64,000 nucleotides of DNA from CAVQCX01 sp963711095 (GCA_963711095.1 CAVQCX010000038.1:310001-374000); one strand, 5' to 3'; positions 18,972-27,114 are shown, numbered from the stretch's first letter. Program-made: numbers and translations. Notes: generated by a model not told the origin, from the sequence alone.

Positions 18972-19388
18972 TCATGCGACGAGCCGGATGACAGTTGCGA
19001 TCAAAGGATTTCGATCCGGTTTGCGAGAATTCTGGCAATCGATACCAAAACCCTCGTCGGCCAGGTGTCTGGCGAGGGACCTTCGTACGTCCCCGAAGGC
19101 AAACGCGGTAGTCCTTTGCGAAGCGTAGCGCCGCGCTGGGGCCTGAGGCAAGTGATCGGCGTAGATCCAGGTGATGGTGGTGGCTGCCATGCAGAAATTC
19201 AGATGACTGGTGACCGACTCGGGTTTGCGCGTCTGAGTCTCGGAGCTGCCGATCTCTTGTTTGATCTCGCGGAACCCGGCTTCGGCTTTCCACCGCGCCG
19301 AGTAGTATTCGATGATCTGCTCGACGCTGAGATCGAGGTCGGTGGTGAGCAGCGCGACCCATTGGCTCTTGCGGTAGACCCGCGTAAA
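18972..19388 (-). pseudogene. IS4-type DDE transposase C-terminal remnant
   Basis: Reads VALLTTDLDLSVEQIIEYY, then the IS4-family Y-(2)-R-(3)-E-(6)-K signature in YSARWKAEAGFREIK, then ETQTRKPESVTSHLNF and MAATTITWIYA, with a stop at 18972. The N-terminal part is cut off where the REP-like unit of RAYT copy 2 begins at 19386, so insertion of that RAYT unit probably broke the gene. Confidence 0.75.
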
Positions 19389-19406
19389 AGGGGTCGGAGC
19401 CCTTTC
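19386..19406 (+). repeat. REP-like unit upstream of RAYT copy 2
   Basis: Same AAAAGGGGTCGGAGCCCTTT palindrome as at 16115. From about 19388 onward the sequence is shared with the region upstream of RAYT copy 1, and this point is also the break in the IS4-type transposase. A related palindrome (AAAAAGGGCTCAGACCC) closes the unit near 20158-20175. Confidence 0.65.
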
Positions 19407-19456
19407 TGTGGTACATTCAGAGTATTGCGGCTTGTCGGGTCACAGAAGGGGCAACG

Positions 19457-20212
19457 ATGCCGAGAAAGCAGAGGTTCTTCCTGGCGGGGGTACCCGCGCA
19501 CCTGGTGCAAAGGGGCAACAACCGCCAGGCGGCTTTTTACGATGACTCGGCTTACCGAGCCTACCTGGGATGGCTTGTAGAAGGTGCGCAGCGCTATGGC
19601 TGCGCGATTCACGCCTATGTGCTGATGACCAATCACGTTCACCTGTTGCTGACGCCGCGGGACAGGGACTCGATCAGCCGGGTGCTGCAGTACGTGGGGC
19701 GCAGGTACGTGCCGTATGTCAACCACAGGTACGGGCGGACGGGGACCTTGTGGGAGGGGAGATTCAAGGCGAGTGTTATCGATGCCTCGGAGTATCTGCT
19801 CAGGTGCTACCGATATATCGAATTGAATCCGGAAAGGGCCGGAATGGTTGATTCGCCGCGGGGTTATCGGTGGTCGAGTTACCGCGCCAACGCGCAGGGA
19901 GCTGCGGACCCTGCGGTATCTCCTCATGAGGTGTATCTTGGCCTGGGCAAGGATGCGCAGACACGATGAGCGGCGTACCGGCAGTGGTTCCGGGGTCATG
20001 TCGAAGAGCACCACATCGACGAGATCCGGGCTTGCCTGCAGACCGGCACACCATTGGGCAATGATCGGTTCCGAGGAGATATCGAGCGGGCGTTGAAGGT
20101 CAAAGTGGGGCAGGCGAGCCGTGGCCGCCCGAGGAACCGGGAGTGGCAGAGCTCCAAAAAAGGGCTCAGACCCGTTTATGCCGGAGCCCTTCCGGCAGCG
20201 CGTGGCGTTTAG
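19457..20212 (+). pseudogene. REP-associated tyrosine transposase, copy 2, nonsense mutation
   Basis: The frame is continuous over 252 codons except for a TGA at 19967-19969, where CGA (Arg) is expected. Upstream: MPRKQRFFLAGVPAHLVQRG, the HUH motif in LMTNHVHLLLTPRD, and the conserved YIELNPERAGMV. Downstream, in the same frame: AAYRQWFRGHVEEHHIDEIR and ERALKVKVGQASRGRPRN. A single C-to-T change therefore inactivates an otherwise full-length RAYT of about 250 residues. Copy 1 at 16209 lacks the C-terminal part. Confidence 0.85.
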
Positions 20213-20443
20213 GACAGACCCCCAGGGGTCCGGGCTTGCGTGCGCCCGTCAGCGTGCAAAAGAGGCAAAAATCGGCTAAAAAGGACCCAGATCCCCTGCA
20301 AGGAGCCAAGGATCATGGTGGAAAACGCAAGCCATCGGGCCGGTCAAAGCCCTCTCAGGCCTCGGGTCCCCACCGGACAGCGCCCCGGCCGACCAATACA
20401 ATCCCCTCTATAACAGGTTGGGGCCGGTGGGCTCCGCGGCTTA

Positions 20444-20507
20444 GTCCAACATACATTTATCCGTCATGCTGAACTGCGCACGACGGATAAATGCTTGGCT
20501 GTTAGGT
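20444..20507 (+). other. Integron attC-like site 1
   Basis: The 5' box GTCCAAC (RYYYAAC, 20444-20450) and 3' box GTTAGGT (GTTRRRY, 20501-20507) bracket a 12-bp perfect inverted repeat, CATTTATCCGTC at 20454 and GACGGATAAATG at 20482. This matches the R''-L''-L'-R' layout and the size (64 bp) of a cassette recombination site. A toxin-antitoxin pair starts 26 bp further on. Confidence 0.65.
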
Positions 20508-20532
20508 GCATGAAGACTAGAGGCGATGACTC

Positions 20533-20721
20533 ATGAATACAGCAAAAGACGAAGTAAAAGCGCTTCTGGACAAACTCCCTGACGACTGTTCACTGGAAGA
20601 TGTCCAGTATCACCTTTACGTGGTGGAGAAAATCCACAGAGGGATCGAGCGTGCCGAGAAGGAAGGCACGATTAGCCAGGATGAGGCAGAAAGGAAGTTC
20701 AGCAAATGGACCTCGAAGTAA
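20533..20721 (+). CDS. Antitoxin of a ParE/RelE-type pair
   Basis: 62 residues, acidic and helical: MNTAKDEVKALLDKLPDD, then LEDVQYHLYVVEKIHRGIER. The small size, the 16-bp overlap with a ParE/RelE-type toxin gene and the position first in the pair support an antitoxin, though no DNA-binding fold is obvious. Similar short partners are common upstream of plasmid-stabilisation toxins. It starts shortly after attC-like site 1, as the first gene of a cassette would. Confidence 0.75.
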   Translation: MNTAKDEVKALLDKLPDDCSLEDVQYHLYVVEKIHRGIERAEKEGTISQDEAERKFSKWTSK

Positions 20722-21020
20722 GGTGGTCACCGGAAGCGACGGAGGACCTTGAAGCCATCGCTGAATATATAGCTCGGGATTCTCAGCATTATACTCGGGC
20801 CGTTGTCACAGCAATGCTGTCGGCCTCTCGGAACGCCAGCGAATTTCCCCTGATAGATCGTATCGTTCCCGAGATAGGTGGCGAAAACATACGAGAGCGA
20901 TTTGTCTACAGCTATCGGCTGATATATCGGCTTGAGCCAAAGCGAATCCTGATAGTTGCAGTAATCCATGGAAAGAGACTGCTTGAAAATATCTCAGAAC
21001 GGTTCGAGGACAGCACATAA
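20706..21020 (+). CDS. RelE/ParE-family toxin
   Basis: 104 residues. MDLEVRWSPEATEDLEAIAEYIARDS is the typical N-terminus of the family (basic strand then long helix), followed by FPLIDRIVPEI, ERFVYSYRLIYRLE and ILIVAVIHGKRLL, the C-terminal strand pattern with conserved Arg and His residues. RelE members cleave mRNA at the ribosome and ParE members poison gyrase; the sequence alone does not decide. It overlaps its antitoxin gene by 16 bp. Its TAA stop lies inside the 5' box of attC-like site 2, a hallmark of tightly packed integron cassettes. Confidence 0.85.
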   Translation: MDLEVRWSPEATEDLEAIAEYIARDSQHYTRAVVTAMLSASRNASEFPLIDRIVPEIGGENIRERFVYSYRLIYRLEPKRILIVAVIHGKRLLENISERFEDST

Positions 21021-21069
21021 CGAATAAGGTTAGATCGCGCGAAGCCGCGATCTGAACCGTTTGTTGGAC
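21015..21069 (+). other. Integron attC-like site 2
   Basis: The 5' box ACATAAC (21015-21021, one mismatch to RYYYAAC) and 3' box GTTGGAC (21063-21069, perfect GTTRRRY) enclose a long hairpin. GGTTAGATCGCG pairs with CGCGATCTGAACC with one unpaired base, like the extrahelical base that sets attC polarity. 55 bp long, directly behind the toxin gene. With site 1 it frames one complete cassette. Confidence 0.75.
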
Positions 21070-21213
21070 GAGCCCGGCGGACCGGGCGCGCAGGGGCCGG
21101 CATAAAAAATAGCTTTCGCTGAGCGAAGGGGGAGCGATGGTCTCAGCCGAGCTGGAGGCCATCGCCGCGGGTGTTGGGGGTCGCCGTTGCGGCGACCGCG
21201 CTGCTGAAAGGGC

Positions 21214-21260
21214 GCTGAGGGGGCGGTTTTGGCCATATTGCGGCCGCACGCCCCCTCAGC
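21214..21260. repeat. 12-bp stem inverted repeat next to IS91 remnant
   Basis: GCTGAGGGGGCG at 21214-21225 and CGCCCCCTCAGC at 21249-21260 form a perfect 12-bp stem with a 23-nt loop. It lies just past the 3' end of the IS91-type transposase and could be part of that element's terminus. The stretch 21070-21302 contains no convincing gene. Confidence 0.5.
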
Positions 21261-21302
21261 TTATGGATGCCGAAATTCCAGGGTCTGGACTGGCGACTGG
21301 CG

Positions 21303-22100
21303 TTACATAGTGGCAGCCTCCCCTGCCTGGCCGCCGGGGCGGGTCGGGATCGAATCGGGCAGAGGCCATGGCCGCGGGATGCCAGTCCTGACGATGATCA
21401 TCTCGGCCCCGCAGCAAGAGCAGCGAAGCGCCGGGCGAGGCTTGCGCGAGGCCGGTGCCGGGCTGCGCTGCGTGCCCAGCAGGTACTGCAGCAAGGCGAT
21501 CGAGCGCTTGCTGTTGGGGTGCAGGAAGCCGAAGTTTCGCGCCCGGCGAAAGCCCTTGGGCAGCACGTGCTGCAGCACCAGGGCCAGGAACTGCGCACCA
21601 AGCAGGGTACGGGTTTGGGCCTGCTGGGTCTTGCCGTGTCGGTCGCGAAAGATGACCTGGCCGTGGTCACAGGCGAGGATGTCGTTCTCCTGGATGACCC
21701 CGCGATACAGATAACGGCCGAGATAGACCAACGCCTTCTCGCCGTCGCCCAGAAAACGGCAGTCCACGACCCAGGGCTTGGCACCCACATCGGGCAGCGC
21801 CAGGCGCTGGTGGACGAGGGCCGCGAGCAGCTTGGCGCGAAACACCTTGGCCAGCGCCTTGTGGCTGAACAGGTATGGGTGACCCTTCGTGCTGCGCTTG
21901 GTGCGCCAACTTCGCCGCTTGGGATCGATTGCCGCGGCGGGCATGGCGAGATGCACATGCGGGTGGTAGTCCAGGCGCCGGGAGTGGGTGTGCAGCACGC
22001 TGATGGCCCCGGCCTCGCCCTTGGAGCTGGCGATCGTCGGCGGCGAAGCTCTGCAGCGTCTGCCAGCTGCAGCGGCTCATCAGGTCGTAGACCAGGCTCT
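21303..22100 (-). pseudogene. IS91-family transposase remnant
   Basis: The C-terminal half is open from 21998: HTHSRRLDYHPHVHLAMPAA, YLGRYLYRGVI, VFRAKLLAALV, VLPKGFRRARNFGFLHP and a Cys pair CSCCGAEM. These are characteristic of the Y2 rolling-circle IS91 transposases. The preceding part (SWQTLQSFAADDRQL) is in another frame because of one inserted base near 22035, and the N-terminal zinc region is missing at the 27-bp repeat. Both halves are minus strand. Not functional. Confidence 0.8.
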
Positions 22101-22104
22101 GGTG

Positions 22105-22131
22105 CGCCAGTACTGTGCCAAAATTGTGCCA
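22105..22131 (+). repeat. 27-bp direct repeat, right inner copy
   Basis: Identical to 14869-14895 in the same orientation; 48 bp from the functional tRNA-Arg. It marks the right inner end of the island. Confidence 0.7.
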
Positions 22132-22169
22132 TTGGCAGCTTCATGAGCACGGCGTGTTGGGCTAAGTTA

Positions 22170-22266
22170 TTGAAATACTTGGTGCCCCAGACACGACTCG
22201 AACGTGTGACCTTCCCCTTAGGAGGGGGATGCTCTATCCATCTGAGCTACTGGGGCGGTGGCTCGC
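22170..22266. repeat. Right tRNA-Arg boundary repeat of the island
   Basis: The 97-bp counterpart of 14636-14731, containing the intact tRNA-Arg(CCU) gene. Similarity between the two copies stops a few bases beyond CGGTGGCTCGC on one side and just before TTGAAATACTT on the other. Confidence 0.7.
22180..22256 (-). tRNA. tRNA-Arg (anticodon CCU)
   Basis: 77 bases with encoded CCA. Acceptor GCCCCAG pairs with CTGGGGC, D-stem GCTC/GAGC, anticodon stem TCCCC/GGGGA with loop CTCCTAA (anticodon CCT), T-stem ACACG/CGTGT with loop TTCGAGT. All arms are perfect. It reads rare AGG codons. This tRNA is a frequent integration target, consistent with the island next to it. Confidence 0.93.
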
Positions 22267-22313
22267 GCTGCTGGGGAGGAGGAGTCGATGATGCCGGCTC
22301 GCTCAGAAGGGAA

Positions 22314-22389
<76 letters not shown>

Positions 22390-22564
22390 GCTTGACAGGC
22401 GGCATTCTAGCACCATTTCTCCGCCGCCCCACAAGGCCGGGAGCATGGCGATACCCGTATCGGAGGCCCAAGGTGGGCGGGCGCCGTAGACCCGGGTGCC
22501 GCTGGTGCCGCCAGGAGCCGAGCCGCCGCTGGGCGCGGGGGGGGGGGGCCTCCCGGCCACCGCG

Positions 22565-23374
22565 TCAGCGGTGCAGGATGAATTCCAGAACCGCCTTGGT
22601 GCCGAAGTAGGCGAGCAGCAGGAACGCAAAGCCGATCAGCGTGCCGCGGATCGCGGTGCGGCCCCGCCAGCCGAAGCGGAAGCGGCCCCAGAGCAGACCG
22701 GCGAACACCAGCCAGGACAGCACCGAAAGCAGCGTCTTGTGCACCAGATGCTGGGCCCACATGTCTTCGAGAAACACGAAACCGCTGACCAGGGCCAGGC
22801 TCAGCAGGAAGAAGCCCACCCCGATCAGCTCGAACAGCAGGTCTTCCATGGTCTGCAGGGGTGGCAGTGCTCGAACGAAGCCGCCCGGGTGGCGGTTGTG
22901 CAGGTGGTGGTCCTGAATCGCCAGGAGGATGGCCTGCATGCTGGCCAGGGTCAGCAGACTGTAAGCGAGCAGTGAGACCAGCACATGGATGCCGAGACCC
23001 CAGGAGGCGGGCTCGCCTAGCAGGTGGGGGGTGGGAAAACGCAGCTCCAGTACCACCGCGATGGCGGCCAACGGCAGCAGAATGATCCCGAGGTTCTCCA
23101 CCGGCTTGGTCAGTGTCGACACCAGCAGCATCAGGATGACGCTCCAGGCGACCAACGAAACGGCGGTGGAGAACCCCACGTTCAGTCCCTGGGCGGTCAC
23201 GACGCCGTGATACAGGATGGCGGCATGCACGGCGCTTCCAGCGAGGCCGATGGCGATGCCCGACCAGCGCGGCGGGCGCCACGCCTCGGGTCCGCCGAAC
23301 AGACGTAGGCCTATAGCAAAGCCCGCGGTCAAATAGCAGGCGGCAGAGATCAGGGGAAGCAGGTTCGCATTCAT
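22565..23374 (-). CDS. ypjD: CcsA/YpjD-family inner membrane protein
   Basis: 269 residues with about eight membrane helices. The motif region HVLVSLLAYSLLTLAS and WAQHLVHKTLLSVLSW carry the conserved histidines of the cytochrome c assembly (CcsA) family. It lies divergent to ffh, exactly as ypjD does in E. coli and many gammaproteobacteria. Role is uncertain; haem handling is inferred from the family. ATG 23374 is chosen because membrane sequence starts at once (MNANLLPLISAACYLTAG). A 12-G tract at 22537-22548 lies just downstream. Confidence 0.85.
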   Translation of the reverse strand: MNANLLPLISAACYLTAGFAIGLRLFGGPEAWRPPRWSGIAIGLAGSAVHAAILYHGVVTAQGLNVGFSTAVSLVAWSVILMLLVSTLTKPVENLGIILLPLAAIAVVLELRFPTPHLLGEPASWGLGIHVLVSLLAYSLLTLASMQAILLAIQDHHLHNRHPGGFVRALPPLQTMEDLLFELIGVGFFLLSLALVSGFVFLEDMWAQHLVHKTLLSVLSWLVFAGLLWGRFRFGWRGRTAIRGTLIGFAFLLLAYFGTKAVLEFILHR

Positions 23375-23567
23375 ACCGACCTGGGATGTTCTCACAACCG
23401 TCGTCGGGAGGGGAAGGGCGCCGGATTGGTTTCGCGCCCCGCCTGAGTGGGCCTGTCGGCAGCGGTTGGCGGCCGGGTCCCGGAAGGTTGCGGCCGGTCG
23501 AGCCGGACCGCGAAGGTCTTCGCCGCAGCCGCGTCGCCGGGGGCGACTTTCCCCGGGCCCGCTCATT

Positions 23568-23573
23568 TATAAT
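23568..23573 (+). promoter_or_regulatory. ffh promoter -10 element
   Basis: A perfect TATAAT 38 bp before the ffh start codon. No good -35 hexamer at the right distance (GACTTT at 23545 is the best match). Confidence 0.5.
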
Positions 23574-23610
23574 GCCTGGACCAGTGCGATGACCAGCTTG
23601 AGCGCCAGCC

Positions 23611-24969
23611 ATGTTTGAGAATCTCAGCGAACGACTCGGCCGTGCCCTCGACGGCCTGCGGGGGCGGGGGCGTCTGACCGAGGACAACATCCGAGATACC
23701 CTGCGGGAGGTCCGCATGGCCCTGCTCGAGGCCGATGTCGCCCTGCCGGTGGTGCGCGAGCTCATCGACCGGGTCAAGGATCAGGCCATGGGCGAGCAGG
23801 TGCTGCGCAGCTTGACGCCCGGTCAGGTGCTGATCAAGATCGTCCACGATGAGCTGGTGCGCGTCATGGGCGAGGCCAACGAGTCGCTGAACCTGGCCGC
23901 GCAGCCCCCGGCGATCATCCTGATGGCCGGCCTGCAGGGCTCGGGCAAGACCACGACGGTGGCCAAGCTGGGGCGCTGGCTGAAGGAGCGCCAGAACAAG
24001 TCGGTGATGGTGGCGAGCTGCGACGTCTATCGGCCGGCGGCCATCGATCAGCTGCGCACGCTGGCTGGAGAGATCGGCGTAGAGTTCTTCCCGAGCAGCC
24101 CGGACCAGGCGCCCGTGGCGATCGCCCGGGCCGCGCTGTCTCAGGCGCGCCGGAAGTTCCTCGACGTGCTCATCATTGATACGGCCGGGCGCCTGCACAT
24201 CGACCAGGCGATGATGCAGGAGATCCGGGAGCTGCATGCCGAGCTCAAGCCGGTCGAGACCCTGTTCGTGGTCGACAGCATGACCGGCCAGGATGCGGCC
24301 AACACCGCACGCGCGTTCCACGAGGCGCTGCCCCTGACGGGCGTCATTCTGACCAAGGCGGACGGCGATGCCCGGGGCGGGGCCGCCTTGTCGGTGCGCC
24401 AGATCACCGGCAAACCGATCAAATTCCTGGGCGTGGGCGAGCGTACCTCGGCCCTGGAGCCCTTTCATCCGGACCGGGTGGCCTCGCGCATCCTGGGCAT
24501 GGGCGATGTGCTGTCCCTGGTCGAGGAGGTCCAGCGCAAGGTCGATCAGGACAAGGCGGCCAAGCTGGCCCATAAGCTGCGTAAGGGCGAAGGCTTCGAT
24601 CTGGATGATTTTCGCGACCAGATGCTGCAGATGAAGCAGCTCGGCGGCATGGCCGGCCTGATGGACAAGCTGCCCGGGATGAATCAGGTCCCGGATAAGG
24701 TCAAGCAGCAGGTCAGCGACAAGGAGGTGAGCCGGCTGATCGCGATCGTCAATTCCATGACACCCCAGGAGCGGCGTTTCCCGGCGGTGATCAAGGGCTC
24801 CCACAAGCGGCGGATCGCCCAGGGCTCGGGCACCCAGGTGCAAGATGTCAACCGGCTGCTCAAGCAGTTCGCCCAGATGCAGAAGGTCATGAAGAAGATG
24901 AAGGGCGGCGGACTGAAGCAGATGATGCGGGCCATGCAAGGCAGGATGCCCCCAGGACTGCCTTTCTGA
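23611..24969 (+). CDS. ffh: Signal recognition particle protein Ffh
   Basis: 452 residues, the usual length. N-domain (MFENLSERLGRALDGLRGRG), GTPase G-domain with GLQGSGKTTT (P-loop, about residue 107), DTAGRLHID, TKADGDARGG and GMGDVLSLVEE, and a Met-rich M-domain (QMLQMKQLGGMAGLMDK; MQKVMKKMKGGG) that binds 4.5S RNA and signal peptides. Cotranslational targeting of membrane proteins to FtsY/SecYEG. Followed by the rpsP operon, a common arrangement. Confidence 0.97.
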   Translation: MFENLSERLGRALDGLRGRGRLTEDNIRDTLREVRMALLEADVALPVVRELIDRVKDQAMGEQVLRSLTPGQVLIKIVHDELVRVMGEANESLNLAAQPPAIILMAGLQGSGKTTTVAKLGRWLKERQNKSVMVASCDVYRPAAIDQLRTLAGEIGVEFFPSSPDQAPVAIARAALSQARRKFLDVLIIDTAGRLHIDQAMMQEIRELHAELKPVETLFVVDSMTGQDAANTARAFHEALPLTGVILTKADGDARGGAALSVRQITGKPIKFLGVGERTSALEPFHPDRVASRILGMGDVLSLVEEVQRKVDQDKAAKLAHKLRKGEGFDLDDFRDQMLQMKQLGGMAGLMDKLPGMNQVPDKVKQQVSDKEVSRLIAIVNSMTPQERRFPAVIKGSHKRRIAQGSGTQVQDVNRLLKQFAQMQKVMKKMKGGGLKQMMRAMQGRMPPGLPF

Positions 24970-25004
24970 GGCAAGGGCAGCGCCGGGCCGGGTCGGCTAC
25001 GGGC

Positions 25005-25032
25005 TTCACATTTCCGCGATTTTGCGTACAAT
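25005..25032 (+). promoter_or_regulatory. Sigma-70 promoter of rpsP-rimM-trmD-rplS
   Basis: -35 TTCACA (25005-25010, 5 of 6 to TTGACA), 16-bp spacer, -10 TACAAT (25027-25032). Lies 64 bp before the rpsP start codon and is more AT-rich than its surroundings. Confidence 0.65.
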
Positions 25033-25096
25033 GCCCGGTTTATCTCCGGCGGGCTCGGCGTCCGCTGGGCCGTGCGCAATTCAGTAAGGGCAGCCA

Positions 25097-25351
25097 ATGG
25101 TAACCATTCGTCTCGCGAGGACCGGCGCGAAGAAGCGTCCGTTCTATCACATCGTGGTGGCAGACAGCCGCAGCTCCCGCGGCGGCCGCTCCATCGAGCG
25201 TGTGGGCTTCTTCAACCCCATCGCCACGGGCGGCGAGGAAAAGCTGCGCATCGATCTGGAGCGGCTCGACTACTGGGTTGGCACGGGAGCGCAGCCCAGT
25301 GAGCGCGTCGCCGAGCTGGTCAAGCAGCAGCGCAGCAAGGCCGCTGCCTGA
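25097..25351 (+). CDS. rpsP: 30S ribosomal protein S16
   Basis: 84 residues: MVTIRLARTGAKKRPFYHIV then ADSRSSRGGRSIERVGFFNP, the invariant S16 N-terminus, with LERLDYWVGTGAQPSERV near the end. Small-subunit assembly protein. First gene of the rpsP-rimM-trmD-rplS operon. Confidence 0.97.
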   Translation: MVTIRLARTGAKKRPFYHIVVADSRSSRGGRSIERVGFFNPIATGGEEKLRIDLERLDYWVGTGAQPSERVAELVKQQRSKAAA

Positions 25352-25398
25352 TCCCGTCCCCGGCCCGGCAATCAGGGCCGGGGGGCGAGCTCCGCTCG

Positions 25399-25941
25399 TT
25401 GAAGCAGGAACGGCCGTCGATCCTCGCGCAGGACGGTAGCCTCGCCCCGGGCGTGGTGGTCGGCAGCGTGTCGGGGCTCTATGGCGTGCGCGGCTGGCTG
25501 AAGGTGCACTCCTACACCGCGCCGCGCGAGAACATCCTCAGCTACTCGCCCTGGTATCTGTTGCTCGAGGGCCAGTGGCGGGTGATGCACCCCCAGGAGG
25601 GGCGGCGCCAGGGCAAGGCAGTGGCGGTCTGCCTGGCCGGCTGCAACGACCGGGACCAGGCTAGCGCGCTGCTCGGTGCAGAGATCGCGGTGCGTCGGGA
25701 CCAGCTGCCCGAGGCGGCAGACGACGAGTACTACTGGCTGGATCTGGAGGGGCTTCGGGTCCGGACCCTGCAAGGGGTCGACCTGGGGTTAGTCGATCAT
25801 CTGTTCGAGACCGGCGCCAACGATGTGCTGGTGGTGCGCGGGGAGCGGGAGCGTCTGATCCCCTATCTTTGGGGTCAGGTGGTGCGCAGCGTGGACCTGC
25901 GCGGCCGCGTGATGGTGGTGGACTGGGACCCGGAATTTTGA
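25399..25941 (+). CDS. rimM: Ribosome maturation factor RimM
   Basis: 180 residues. RimM N-terminal barrel with GSVSGLYGVRGWLKVHSYT, and PRC-barrel C-terminus with YYWLDLEGLRV and VDLGLVDHLFETGANDVLVV, ending in MVVDWDPEF. Binds S19 and helps 30S head maturation. No ATG is available upstream of the conserved region; TTG at 25399 is the likely start, with GTG at 25453 as a shorter alternative. The gene follows rpsP by about 47 bp and precedes trmD by 4 bp. Confidence 0.93.
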   Translation: MKQERPSILAQDGSLAPGVVVGSVSGLYGVRGWLKVHSYTAPRENILSYSPWYLLLEGQWRVMHPQEGRRQGKAVAVCLAGCNDRDQASALLGAEIAVRRDQLPEAADDEYYWLDLEGLRVRTLQGVDLGLVDHLFETGANDVLVVRGERERLIPYLWGQVVRSVDLRGRVMVVDWDPEF

Positions 25942-25945
25942 GGTC

Positions 25946-26713
25946 ATGCGCTTTGACGTGGTGACCCTGTTTCCTGAGATGTTCCGGGCCCTGAGCGAGC
26001 AGGGGATCACCGGCCGGGCGTTCGAGCGGGGATTGGTCGAGCTGCGTTACTGGAATCCTCGCGACTACACGCAGGATGTGCACCGGACCGTCGACGACCG
26101 CCCCTACGGAGGCGGTCCCGGCATGGTGATGAAGGTGGCGCCCCTGCGGGCGGCGATCGAGGACGCCCGGGCGGTGTGCGATCCCGATACCCGGGTCCTC
26201 TACCTGAGCCCCCAGGGCCGATGCCTCGATCAGGCCAGCGTCCGGGCTCTGGCGGGGCGGGCAGGCCTGATCCTGGTGGCCGGGCGCTACGAGGGTATAG
26301 ACGAGCGTGTAATCCGGGGCTGGGTGGACGAGGAGTGGTCCATCGGCGACTACGTGCTGAGCGGCGGCGAGCTGCCGGCCATGGTGCTGATGGACGCGCT
26401 CATCCGATTGCTGCCGGGTGCCCTCGGACACCAGGACTCGGCCGAGCAGGACTCCTACGTGGACGGTCTGCTCGATTGTCCGCACTTTACGCGCCCCGAG
26501 CGGGTCGGGGGGATGGGCGTGCCGCCAGTCCTGCTGAGCGGGGACCATGCCGCGATCCGGCGCTGGCGCCTGCAGCAGGCGCTGGGGCGGACCTGGGAGC
26601 GCCGGCCGGACCTGCTGGCGCGGCGGGCGCTGAGCGGCGAAGAGCAGTTTCTGCTAGATGAATACATCCGGGCGCATCAGACGCCCGGCGATGACAGGAG
26701 CGAGCGAAGATGA
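25946..26713 (+). CDS. trmD: tRNA (guanine37-N1)-methyltransferase TrmD
   Basis: 255 residues. MRFDVVTLFPEMFRAL, the SAM-binding trefoil-knot sequences LVAGRYEGIDERV and SIGDYVLSGGELPAM, and the active-site region VDDRPYGGGPGMVMK. Methylates G37 of tRNAs with a G36 to prevent frameshifting. Coupled to rplS by an ATGA overlap. Confidence 0.97.
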   Translation: MRFDVVTLFPEMFRALSEQGITGRAFERGLVELRYWNPRDYTQDVHRTVDDRPYGGGPGMVMKVAPLRAAIEDARAVCDPDTRVLYLSPQGRCLDQASVRALAGRAGLILVAGRYEGIDERVIRGWVDEEWSIGDYVLSGGELPAMVLMDALIRLLPGALGHQDSAEQDSYVDGLLDCPHFTRPERVGGMGVPPVLLSGDHAAIRRWRLQQALGRTWERRPDLLARRALSGEEQFLLDEYIRAHQTPGDDRSERR

Positions 26714-27054
26714 GCAAGATCATCCAGGAAATCGAGGCCGAGCAGACCAAGGCCGAAGTACCCGAGTTCTCCCCGGGCGACACGGTGGTCGTGAGCATCC
26801 GCGTGAAGGAGGGCGAGCGCGAGCGCCTCCAGGCCTTCGAGGGCGTGGTGATCGCCAAGCGCAACCGGGGGCTCAACTCCGCGTTCACCGTCCGCAAGAT
26901 GTCCCATGGCGAAGGCGTGGAGCGCGTCTTTCAGACCCACAGCCCGAGCGTGGCCGATATCAAAGTGGTGCGCAGAGGCGATGTCCGTCGCGCCAAGCTC
27001 TACTACCTGCGCGGGCGCACGGGCAAGGCTGCACGCATCAAAGAGAAGATCTGA
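26710..27054 (+). CDS. rplS: 50S ribosomal protein L19
   Basis: 114 residues. FSPGDTVVVSIRVKEGERER, FEGVVIAKRNRGLNSAFTVR and YYLRGRTGKAARIKE are the conserved L19 segments. The start overlaps the trmD stop by 4 bp. Last gene of the operon, followed by a strong terminator. Confidence 0.97.
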   Translation: MSKIIQEIEAEQTKAEVPEFSPGDTVVVSIRVKEGERERLQAFEGVVIAKRNRGLNSAFTVRKMSHGEGVERVFQTHSPSVADIKVVRRGDVRRAKLYYLRGRTGKAARIKEKI

Positions 27055-27080
27055 GCGGGCAGCGGGCACTGCCGCTGACG

Positions 27081-27114
27081 AGCCGCCCGGCCCAAGGCCG
27101 GGCGGCTTTTTTTT
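27081..27114 (+). terminator. Rho-independent terminator of the rpsP operon
   Basis: AGCCGCCCGGCC and GGCCGGGCGGCT form a perfect 12-bp GC stem with a 3-nt loop, followed by a run of eight T. Located 27 bp after the rplS stop. Confidence 0.93.

Noticed and set aside
20533..21020. Toxin-antitoxin pair as an ordinary island gene pair without cassette context
   Set aside because: The two flanking structures satisfy attC box, orientation and stem-loop criteria independently, and the toxin stop codon lies inside the second site, so the cassette reading explains more of the sequence.
23563..24939. Open frame antisense to ffh
   Set aside because: ffh is complete and universally conserved; the reverse translation (His/Leu-rich) has no features of a protein.
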